A DNA stretch of 64,000 nt from Distichodus sexfasciatus (taxonomy: Eukaryota; Chordata; Actinopteri; Characiformes; Distichodontidae): NCBI GenBank assembly GCA_032718565.1, contig JAVGVS010000004.1:5408299-5472298 (forward strand). The letters are read 5' to 3'. This document shows, piece by piece, positions 38,001 through 47,743 of the stretch. The position numbers were made by a program, and so were the translations under genes. Each line of letters starts with the position of its first letter. Position 1 is the stretch's first letter. The notes under the pieces were generated by a model. It made no database searches. It was not told where the DNA came from and saw nothing but the letters and a program-made list of their open reading frames with translations.

Positions 38001-41000
38001 GGGCAGGGTTCTCTTAAGGATTTTAAGTACTTCAGTGGTGCTAAAGCAGGCCATCAAAGGGACTAGAACCTTTGGTGGGTTTATCAACTGCAAAGACAAG
38101 TTCTTTTCGGTACCTACTAAAGGGTTGGGTACCTTTTACATCTAAACGATTTCAGTACGGTACTGGTACCTGGTGTTAAATTACCTACTCAACGGTACTT
38201 CATTTCTATACCTTGCTTTGAATCTTTAATACCTGGTGTATCATCATGACAAATACGGTAATAATAAATAACCCTAACTAATTTCAAACGTTTCTTAAGT
38301 TACAACTACAATATAAATGTATTATCGTTTTAATAAAAATCTCCCAGAACAATAACTAAAATAGTGTAGATTCAACGTTCTCGTTGTCGAGGCTGGCTGA
38401 AGGGAGTGGTTATAGGTGCAATGGCGCTGTAGTTCGCGGCCTGTACCTTTAAACCAATCCCACCAAAATAAGTTCTTTTGCACTGAGCAAAACCTCCTTC
38501 CAGGCGCTTTCTGGGGTGCTTGCTGCTACTAGAGATTCTGAAAAACATGATTGGGCACCGGCGTTCGTTCTGTTCGTATAAACATTAGCAGTGTTCCTTA
38601 TTGAGTCATGAAAGGCGCTTAGCGCTTCTTATGAATGCTAGCTCAGAAGTTTGTATTAAAAATAGGCGCTGTCGGCGCAAAAATACGTTTGGTGAAGTCT
38701 GGGTGTAGTGTTGTGTGGATTACATGAGCAGTGCGTTCAAAAGAACTAATCTTTCAAGAGCGTGCTGAACAGAATCACTTCCTCAAGTTTCTCAGTTCAG
38801 TTGAGCTGTCAGCACGCAGTAGCGCCGGGCGGGAGAAGGGTCTGGCTGCAGACCTCCTCTGTGCGTAAGCTCCTCTGTCAGTACATCTCCTCTGAGGGAA
38901 AGGAAATGACGCAAAAGGACGAAGAACCTTCCAGAAGGACAACCATTTCTGAAGCACTCCTCATTAAAGGCAGCGACAGCCGCCTGGAGTTGCCAAAAGG
39001 CTTTTAAGGGAAGACTCTCAGACCATGAAATAGAATTCTCTGGTCTGGTGAGAAACACAGATTGAACTCTTTGGCCTGAATGCCAAGCGTTATGACTGGA
39101 GAAAACCAGGCACTGGTCATCACCTGGCTAATACCATCCTACAGTGAAGCAGTGGCGGCATCATGCTGTGGGGCTGTTTTCCTTAGCAGGAACTGGGGAG
39201 ACTAGTCGGGGTCGAGGAAAGATGAATGGAGCAATGTGCAAGACATCTGGAAAATAACCTGCTTCCAGAGTGCTCAACCAGATAACAAAACAGTGGCTTC
39301 ATGACAGCTTTCTGTAGATGATGTCGCCCAGTGGCCCAGCCAGGAGCAGATTTGAACCTGTTGAACATCTGGAGAGGAATCTGAAATGGCTGTGCACCGG
39401 CGGCTCCCCATCCAACCTGATGGAGCTTGAGAGGCTCTGCAAGGAGATGGGGGACACTGCCCAAAATAGGTGTTATAGCTTGTGGCATCATACTCAAAAA
39501 ACACAGGGCTGTAATTGCTGCCCAAGATGCTTCTGACAAAGTGAACAGCAGCTGTGAATACTTATGTAAATGTTTGATTTTTGTTTTATTTGTATTAAAT
39601 TTGCAAAAGTTTCAAATAAGCATTTTTACTTTGTCTTGTGGGGGTGTGTGTGTAGAATTTTTGAGGAAAAAGATGAATTTATCTATTTAGAATAAGACTG
39701 TAACATAGAGATGTGTTAATGGGGAAAAAAGTGGAGCCCTGTGAATACTTTCGGGATGCACCGTATGTCATATACTGTAGAATCCATGTACATCAGGAAC
39801 TGTAAGTAACCCATATATGTTCTTAACATGAAATGGGGCTTTACCTTTGACAGCATGTCATATTCTTGTAATATCACAAGACTTCTCTACAATGGGCAGC
39901 TCTAATCTTCTCTTTGCAGTCAGGGCTGAAAAACACATCTTTATGCATCAGTATATACAAATATAGTAAGTGTTACTATACAGCATATACATACTGTATA
40001 TAAAATGCACACCTGTCTGCAAGTGTAGTGAGCGCCAAGAGAGCCCCTAATAACACCTTGCTGTCTCGGGCAGAAGCTTACCAAAAGCTTAACAAGAGTC
40101 TGCCAGATGGAAGACAAAATCTAAAAGTTTTCACAAATATTTATAACAACATTTACAGTGTATAGCATGATGTTAATTGCACCATTTTTATCTGTGTGTT
40201 TCTCCTGATGGTTTGTGCATAAAAAGAAAAATAACACTCTTATATTCCCCCAAACCTTTTGAGCATCACCATCAATCAACCATTTTTGCTGCTGGTCAAT
40301 GGCTGATAATTTCTGTGAATGTCTTTAAAAAGAAAGATAGTAAAATTATAAAACAGAAAATGGTGATGTCATTCTAGTGTGTCTGACAGCAGCTAGATAT
40401 TCACAGTCATTGTGATCAGCTGTTCTGCCTCCAGTGTATCATTATCAAGATATTACGCTGGTGACTGATTCCATGTACTAAAAAATATAAAGAAAAATAT
40501 GGAAGCACCAATTCCAAATGGTTGGTGTTTTATAATAATATAATATCTTAGCATAACATTTTTAATACTTACCTTTAAAAGATGACTTACTCCATGAAAT
40601 TTATAGAATACTTTCTGAAGAAAATATTAAAAGATAATATTAGTGACAAAAACAAATGTGATTTATTTTAGTAGGTTGAGCATATGCATTTTAGAGATAT
40701 CCATGTAGGGTAAAAGTAGATGAATTGGTAGTTCACCTGGTAATAATGTTCTCTTATTAACAGTCTCAAACAGATGAGAACTCGAAGGATGTTTTCGGGC
40801 AGCGAATATTCCAGCCACTCACTGTAACATGAGAAAAGATGGAAAAATAAGTGTTTGTGACCTGATTTGCGTTTTTGAAGTCAAGGTTAACGTGTGTGAA
40901 ATTCACCTGCAGTTGAGTCTGTTTTTGACCAGCGCAGTGAAGATGTCCAAGAAAGAGAGAGTGATGGCAGTTCAGAAACTTTTCTGATCTCTGTACTGTA

Positions 41001-41712
41001 CACTGGTGGGAAAAAGCATTAGTGATGTTATACAAGTTATGATGATCAGGAATGATCAACTTGAGGTACTCTTCTTCTTCTTATTATTATTATTGTTATT
41101 ATTGCAGTTGTTGTCTATATAAAAGTTTTCTATTTAAATACATTACCCTAAAATCACAAGAATCATTCTAGATTAAAATAAAAAGGGCTATTAAAATAAT
41201 TTTGCAAAAATACTGATCCTTAGTCTGAACACACCATAAACATTTATTATGCAAATTTCTGCTTTTAATATAGGCGTCTAAAAAAGGGTTAAAAAAGCAT
41301 GACAATTTCCCCAAGCATTAGTTGGTTCCTAAAAATTGTCAATAATTATTTCCAGATTCATATACATATGTAGCAAGGGAAAAAATATTGACCTCAAATT
41401 GATAAGCGTCATGCAGCCTACTTTGATAAATAAGATTAATGGATTATGTCCAAATGGAATGTCAAAGAAAAAAATACTGATTCACCTGAAGTTCTCCCAG
41501 CTCCACTTGCCTCCAGAAACCAGAAGATCTGGCATTTTTTTCGGTTCTCCTTATTGTGATGTGAATTCTGGAAGCTTTGGCCCACATAGCAATGACTTAC
41601 TGTGTATGAGAAGTAGTATGGAGTTAATGCTTTATAGTCAAACATAAATTACAGAGTAACAGTAAACCTGTAACCTTTGCTTTGATATTCTTATGTATGT
41701 ATATGTATATAT

Positions 41713-41811
<99 letters not shown>

Positions 41812-42047
41812 AAAGGTATATTATACCATACCATATATACTGTATTAGAAAAAGATGCTGAGAGAAATGTCAGGAGTCTCTTGAGGTGCACTTGTTCTCT
41901 GAAAGTTTGCACAAAAAAGAATAAAAAATATGAGGGGAAGCTGATTTTATTTTTCATTTTCGTTAAGCTCAAGGTAACAAATTAAACTTACTTTTCCTTA
42001 GTTTTGGATCTCTCATGTCTTCTTGTTCGTCTGTCTGGGGGAGACAT
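22145..42047 (-). CDS. nek10: NEK10-type serine/threonine kinase gene; kinase half intact, armadillo half damaged
   Basis: Minus-strand exons follow the known NEK10 order: short basic N-terminus (ATG at 42047-42045), armadillo-repeat region, central kinase domain, and a long tail ending in the GITYEQIQ motif and a short final exon with stop TGA at 22147-22145. Human NEK10 is unusual among NIMA kinases in carrying the kinase domain in the middle, preceded by armadillo repeats. It acts at motile cilia and in DNA-damage signalling. The N-terminal exons before 40990 (41992-42047, 41841-41898, about 41486-41567) are tentative. Intact armadillo exons are 40821-40737 (ENILRVLICLRLL), 40614-40573, 36125-36048 (ENGVYIIGKLIL) and 35913-35852 (YAFRTLRFLFSMER). 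Damaged exons and the intact kinase/tail block are entered separately. Identity is secure; whether a full-length protein is made is doubtful. Confidence 0.9.
23385..23550 (+). repeat. tRNA-derived SINE copy in a nek10 intron
   Basis: Shares the 'ggtaccactgaggtactcatgagcaag' region and tail with the copy at 26728-26975, in the same orientation. The Pol III box region is degraded. Confidence 0.65.
26728..26975 (+). repeat. tRNA-derived SINE, best-preserved copy of the local family
   Basis: The head reads like a tRNA gene, with an A-box TGGCATAACGG (about 26739-26749) and a B-box GTTCGAATCC (about 26785-26794). A tRNA-unrelated body and a CA/AAT-rich end follow. It lies in a nek10 intron, antisense to nek10. 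Four or more copies occur in the window, in ube2e and nek10 introns and near 48820. Confidence 0.8.
28130..28465 (+). mobile_element. LINE 3' end fragment in a nek10 intron
   Basis: Ends in a sequence typical of fish non-LTR retrotransposon 3' tails (TGCCCCTCTGGGACAAATAAAG followed by a short TTGAAATTGAAT repeat). Only untranslated sequence is present. The family is inferred from memory of such tails. Confidence 0.5.
29150..29620 (+). mobile_element. Second LINE-like 3' fragment in a nek10 intron
   Basis: Begins with the degenerate coding end 'GGAGGAGCTTCTATCCTCAC' that resembles the usual last residues of fish LINE ORF2 (SFFP...), then AT-rich untranslated sequence. Short and decayed. Confidence 0.4.
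30640..30925 (+). repeat. tRNA-derived SINE with (ATGA)n tail
   Basis: Head 'gcggcatggtggcgcagtgg' includes an A-box-like TGGCGCAGTGGG. The body has the conserved 'gtgtggagtttgcatg' and 'gtttcctctcacagtccaaa' modules, and the copy ends in repeated ATGA at 30908-30925. The same family occurs in reverse at 52625-52895 and 57345-57665. It resembles fish DANA/Mermaid-type SINEs. It lies 24 bases from a nek10 exon (31019-30949) without disturbing its donor. Confidence 0.75.
33419..33473. repeat. GTT/ATT trinucleotide microsatellite
   Basis: A run of GTT then ATT units 22 bases downstream (in nek10 sense) of the exon 33632-33495. Confidence 0.95.
35653..40990 (-). pseudogene. nek10: nek10 armadillo-repeat exons carrying frameshifts and stops
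   Basis: Exons are recognised by similarity to NEK10 and by retained splice sites, but the reading frame breaks. 40990-40907: frame changes between HHSLFL and DIFTALVKNRL. 40477 to about 40370: one-base gain between YMESVTS and the EYLDND match, and a second break before LAAVR. 40099-40013: break between TLVKLL and ARDSKVLLGALLAL. 39925-39845: two breaks (DCKEKI / ELPIVEK / LVILQEYDMLSK) and a TGA. 37742-37495: break between VPVLLS and LLHADHLKL, then stops around the expected EIRIWGG region. 36288-36226: one extra base between CCAAIT and ELVLDD, although this frame stays open. 35761-35653: break or weak alternative donor after HYVRDI. Acceptors and most donors remain normal. Confidence 0.8.
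38905..39765 (+). mobile_element. Tc1-like transposon, 5'-truncated, inside a nek10 intron
   Basis: Broken transposase frame with recognisable Tc1 residues (ELFGLNAKRYDWRKPG, GGIMLWGCF) interrupted by stops. The 3' end TTTCGGGATGCACCGTA is typical of a Tc1 inverted repeat. It lies between the damaged nek10 exons 39925-39845 and 37742-37495, antisense to the gene. Confidence 0.75.
41701..41808. repeat. (CA)n(TA)n microsatellite
   Basis: About ten CA units followed by roughly 35 TA units, in a nek10 intron near the 5' end of the gene. Confidence 0.95.
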
Positions 42048-42299
42048 TTTGAACACGTCCGACCTTTTCTCATTCCTGCAGGTAAAGGACTATTGGTGTC
42101 ATAGATTTACTTTATTTACTAATCTGACAGCCTTTTTTTTAGGTTTGTAGTTTTTTTGTTACAAGAGAAAAAGCACAAAGGAAACGTATTTCCAGTTATA
42201 TAATTTCGTATTTATACTAGTTTTTACGTCAAACTCCTGACGCTGGAATTAAATAAACTTTTCAAATAAAATTTTCTTCATTTTACGCTTATTCTCACC

Positions 42300-42540
42300 T
42301 AACTTGTTACAAAACATAGCGTGACGTCGACGCCATTGGAACTTGTCTCAAGGTTGCTGTTTATTCCTGTCAAATTTGCCGTCAACAAAACAAAGGCGAG
42401 AGCCAATCGGATGCCGCCGTCTTCAGTGTGGACACATGAGGAGCCAATCAGATACGCGTCTCTGAGACCGGTCGGTAACCACGGTTACAGCGAACGCTAC
42501 CGCGCGGAAGCACAGATGCTGCGCAAGAGACAAGCGTCAC
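42300..42540 (-). promoter_or_regulatory. Candidate nek10 promoter with X-box and CCAAT boxes
   Basis: A CpG-rich island about 250-490 bases before the nek10 start codon. It contains two CCAAT motifs (GCCAATCGG near 42401 and GCCAATCAG near 42442), a TGACGTCG half-conserved CRE near 42321, and an RFX-type X-box GTAACCACGGTTAC at 42475-42488 (two inverted GTNRCC half-sites with a 2-base spacer). X-boxes mark ciliary gene promoters and NEK10 is a motile-cilium kinase, so the match is coherent. Transcription start is not proven. Confidence 0.5.
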
Positions 42541-42997
42541 TTGTCTTTTTGTTTATTTCTTACTTTTTGTACATGTACAGGTATTTCTCATCGAAGCCTG
42601 AACTATGAGTTTAAGAAAGAAAACCTTTTACGCTGCACAACTTTTAAACCCTATAATTAGTCTGAATAAGACAGGATAATGTTTCGCAATTGTCATATGG
42701 CAGGGTGGCTCACACTTTTTCCAGCTTTTTTTAATCTATTTTTTTATTTGTTTGTTTATTTATTTACAAGATACACGAACCTACAAAATCATTCCAGAAG
42801 TATGTGTAGCATTTAAGTTCACTTTAGTGTTTTCCTTTTTGCCAGAATTTAGCCAGCAAATGTGATCATTATCTGTCTAACCATATGACCTCGGCCAGCC
42901 TACCATGTGAGAACCGAGAATGTTACCGGATATTTGTGTCAAATTTGAATGCTTGCCTGCATAGATGTATAGAAAAGCAACATTTAAAAATGAATTC

Positions 42998-45720
42998 AAG
43001 ATTTCAAGAAAGTTTATTGTCATTTGCACAGAAGAAAACCAGCAGCTTCACTGCACAATGAAATGCTTAGTTTGCTACCCTCCCTTAAAAAATAAAGAAA
43101 TAATACTAATACAATTAAAAATATAAATATATGTAATTTGAATAAAATTTAGGTCTCTAAAATGCAACAGCAAACAGCAGCAGTAAAAGTAAAATTTCAT
43201 CAGGTAATAGTAGTGGGATTTATTTCTTGAGCATAAGTGTATGTGTTGTCAGTCCATATGAGTATTCATTGGGTAGATATGGGGGTATGGGAGATTGCTT
43301 TTTTTTTCCTGATTAGCGATTTCATTTTAATTATGACACTAAAACACCACGAGTATATGGAAAATGAAAATGCAAAAGAGATAATGAAAAGACAAAGTGT
43401 TATTTTAATTTGATATTAGATTTTGTCACAAATAACTCGTACCTGAGTGGAAAATGAAAATGCAAATGGTGTTATTTTGATTTCTTTTTCAATTTTGCAG
43501 GATCTTTGCGCTTAGAAATGGAAAACTAAATGGCAAAGTGCAGACTGCTCTTCCATTTTCATTTTCTTTTCTGCAGGAAATACCTCCCATAGTATGGGGA
43601 CAGGCTGATGTGAAACAAGTCATTGACAAGCCTAACTGCTTGCAGATAAAAACTGTTCAACATTCTTGTTGTCCGGGACTTCACACTTCTGCAACGCTTG
43701 CCTGGAGGTAGAAGTGTAAAGAGGCTGCACCTTCCTGATAACTCTGGTGTGGTAGAACTCTGGTGTAGAAAGGCTACGCTGGAGAGCCTTTCTGTCTTGA
43801 GCAGTGCAATTTCCGTACCAGACTAGGATGGAGCTGGTCAGGGCTCTCTCAACAGTACATCTGTAAACATTTCTAAGATTTTTGGCTGACATGTCCAACT
43901 TCCTCAGTTTTCTCAGTACGTACAATCAGTGTTGGGACTTTATGATAAAGTGCTATGTGTTTTGAGTGCAGGTGAGATCCCTGCTTATGTGTACCCCAAG
44001 GAATACTGCCACCTCAGTCTCGCCTACATACAATGGTGCGTGTAACCCACCATCCCACAACAACAATCATCTCCTTAGTTTTGTCTACATTAAGGGAGAG
44101 ATTCTTTTCATTATACCAGCCCACCAAATCCTCTCTCCTGTATGCCATCTCATCTGCAGCAGTGATCAGTACCAGGACTGTTGTGTCGTCCGCAAACTGG
44201 ATCGTGTGTGTGTTATTTTAAGAGGCCACGCAATCATATATGAAAAGGATATACAATTAAGGGCTTAGCGCACATCCCTGAGGGGTCACTGTGCTTACGT
44301 TTTTTGTACTACCAACTCTGACTCACTGGGTTCTATCAGTTAGAAAGTTGAATACCCAGTTACAGAGGGAAAGTGCCAGTCCAAGTGCAAGGAGCTTTGC
44401 AGAGAGTCTGTGGGGGAGGACAGTATTAAATGCTGAGGTATGACTGAGAAACAGCATTCTAACATAGGTGTCCTTGCCCTTCAAATGTGTGAGGGCCATG
44501 TGTATAACAGTACTGACTGTGTCCTTGGTGGTGGATTTGAAGCAGGAAGGCACATGTTCTTGCATAAGGGACAGGTTGAATATATCTGCCAACACATCAG
44601 TCAGCTTCTCTGAGCAAATCTTGAGCACCCACCCTGGGATATTGTCTGGGCCTGCTGCTTTCCATGGATTTATTTTCTGCACAGACTTCCACACCTCTGC
44701 TGCCGACACTATGAGTTAAGTGTTCTGTGCACTCTTCATGGCAATGACCTCCCTCTGGTCAAAACATTGAGACACTGAAGCGTGCACAGAAGTCATTCAA
44801 TTCATCTGGCAGGGTGGCTTGGCTGGTCACAAGCACCCTGTTCCTAAGCTTGCAATGAGTGGTAGTGTAATATTGCTCCAGCTTCTGTCTGTATTCTCTT
44901 AGCATCTCTAATGGATTTGCGCAGGTCATATCTGGCCCTTTTGCGCAGGTCATATCTGGCCCTCTTGTACACCTCAGGGCCATACCTGAATTGATGCAAA
45001 GGAGGGGCACATGCCCTTGATCTAACTTCTCCATTAATCCAGGGTTTCTAGTTAGGGAAAACCCTGCATTTTTCTGTGGCGATAACATTTCATACACAAT
45101 GATGTATCTAACAATCCTCAGTATCAATAGTGCGATCATCTCTCAAAACAGCAGTTCTAAACACACCCCAGTCTCTACACTCAAAGCAGTCCTGAAGCAT
45201 AAAATGAGTCTCTTCATTCCACACTTTCGCTCTCGGTGGAATATAGTATGAATGCTGCGCTGAACTCCCTCGGCAGGTAAAATACGGGTAATAGGCTCTA
45301 CACTGCACCATAAGCAGTTTTATGACAGTTGTGCAAAGTTTTTCAACAGTCCGTACATCTGAACACAACCTTTTATTAATATATATAAATACAAATACCT
45401 CCACCTTTTTTCCCCCGATGCCGCTGTGCGGTCCCCTCAGTAAACGGAGTGTTTGCAGCTGAGGCGCCGAGTCCGGTAAGCTTTCCACAAAAATGTCCGT
45501 TTCCGTGAAAATCAGAACGAAGCATTCTCTGATTTCCCCGTGTTGTAATCCTTGCTCTCAGCTCGTCCCGCTTGTTATCGAGGGAACGGACATTAGCTAG
45601 TAGTAGGCTAGTTACCGGCGGTCGAGTAGCTCTTGCCTTTAGCCTAGCATGCAGCCCAAATCTTTTCCCACGCTGCCGCTCTGAGCGCTGTGTTCGGCGG
45701 CCGCGCGGCTTATCTCAAGT
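42998..45720 (-). mobile_element. Degenerate non-LTR retrotransposon (LINE)
   Basis: On the minus strand, broken frames encode reverse-transcriptase landmarks: KINPWKAAGPDNIPG, then a fragment near FLSHTSAFNTVLP and LCNWVFNFLTDRTQ (44709-44323). The region between them is partly deleted and the YADD catalytic motif was not found. The ORF end is recognisable (SSILVWYGNCTAQDRKALQR at about 43840-43770). The 3' untranslated part (42998-43080) has the typical 'agtttattgtcatttgcaca' sequence. The upstream GC-rich part reaches about 45720. Stops and frameshifts make it inactive. CR1/L2/Rex-type membership is inferred. Confidence 0.8.
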
Positions 45721-47743
45721 CGGTGTTGCTTGGCCTCGCTGGTTGTGACAGTCGGAGTCTGAGCGCCGGAAAAAAGCGAAATCCGACAGATGTCCAATAA
45801 TACCTCTGTGCTGTATCATACTATTGCATAAGTGCTAGGTGCATTTAAAACAAATACAAACTGAAAAATGTAAAAAGACTGCCAATAAAATGGCACAATG
45901 AGCAATATCGAAGTTATCTGACATCTGGGTATATAATAACGTTTCAGTTTAAATTGAGCTAGCTAGCAGTTAGAATAGTTATCAATCTAAACTATAAATA
46001 AATACTAAGACTAACGGTTCCTCATGTCCACGGCTTGGTTTGAACCTCACTTTTTGAGTTAGGGCTCAGTTCATACCTCGTTTATTTGTTTTTTTGGTAT
46101 CACACCTGTCATTGTGGCTTTAGAGCCATGACAACAACCTCAACTACTGTAGTCAGGGGCTGTAAATCATTCCCAATAAAGGTTGCAAATTTTAAGGTCA
46201 CAACAATACTGCTCATGCCACTGTTGCCCAGAAGCTTATTGATATTTTGGTTTCAACCATTTCAGTACAAGTATATATTTTTTCTCCATACCCATCCCAA
46301 CCCTATTAGGATATGTTTCACCTTGCAAGTCTAACTGCTCAAATCAGATTTATATGTTATTTTTCAAACACAGATCGATTACAGCCCGTCCATATTTGAC
46401 TGTTTAGACTGTACATTTGTACATTTCAGATTTAGCAGGTCACACATTTAAGTTGTCCAGCTCGGGACTAAAAATTATCAGATTAAACGTGATTTGAACT
46501 TTTCACACTGTCGTAGAAAAGTGTAAAAAGTATCACATTTAAGGCAGTAAATCGAGACTAGCAATGCAGAAATATCATCGTTATCTATTACTGTGAGAAA
46601 AAGGGAAGTGTGATGCCACAACCCAGCTAGAGTGTAGTATGCGTCTCAGCAAGACTGAGTTAAATTATCTTTTAACTTGCCATTAGTGAACATAAAGGAG
46701 ACCACCAGTGCTGTGATGACTGCATTTTGAAGGTAGGAAAGCATTTAACAATCATGATTAAATAGTATATTAATAGCACAGGATCTACCCAATACTGACT
46801 TTATTTTCAAAGTTTAGGAAGCTATGGTATTATTTAAAACAATAATTAACACATTCATATATTCATACTGAACTGGATGCTGAGGTTCAGAAACTGAACA
46901 GTAGTGGCTGATAGATTGACCACAGGCCAGATTTTTATCAATAAATGAGAACTGGTGCAAAGTAGATCCTCTAGATAATATTAATATTTTGCTGTTCTTT
47001 TATGATTTCATAAAGTACATTGGATCAAACATTAAGAAATTGCTCAGTTCACATCATATGGATTAATACCACCACACAATGACCTCACTTGTGAAAAACT
47101 GGCAAAAACATTCTCACAATTTCCAGAAAAAGGAAGCCCGAATTTTGATCGCCTGTTTAAGTTGAAATAAAAAGAAGGGCTTGGTGCAAAAACAGTGGAA
47201 GGCAAGGAGTTTATTCATACCAACCAGTGTCACATTTAAGTGTAAAACCATAATTGGAAAAAACTAAATTAATGTTTTAACTTTAAAGTGATTTAAAGTG
47301 TTTTTAAATCACACTTATAAAGACAAAGTTTTTCTGTAAGATTTGAGCATGCTAACCTTTGAAAGCTTAATGAAAAAGAAATTTAAATATAACAAAGAGG
47401 ATAACATGCTTAAATGTATTAATGTGAAAAGAAGGATAATGCATTGTGCAAAGTGATATTACTAATAATCTTTCACTGTTACATGCAGAATTAATTTTGC
47501 AACAAAGTGATTATTATATTGCCCATCGCACCATCAAAGTGCAGCTATAATATTTTGCAAAACCGCATAAATTGTCTGTAAGTTCCACTGATGATGCAAT
47601 CCACCCGTGGCATTGACGGTTTTCTGAGCATTTTAAACATTCTCTGTAATTTGTAATTTGCAAAATCACATCACATCATTGTTGAATTTGGTCACAAATT
47701 ACCATTTTATTGCTCACTTTTAAAGTTGTTGTGTTTTGTTAAT
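45721..47743. other. Spacer upstream of the siglec-like gene
   Basis: AT-rich sequence with no exon or named repeat recognised. It presumably contains the promoter of the siglec-like gene, but no clear motif was seen. Confidence 0.4.

Noticed and set aside
41691..41972. Frame encoding a long Tyr-Ile repeat
   Set aside because: Translation of the TA microsatellite. Only a 58-base part (41898-41841) resembles a nek10 N-terminal exon.
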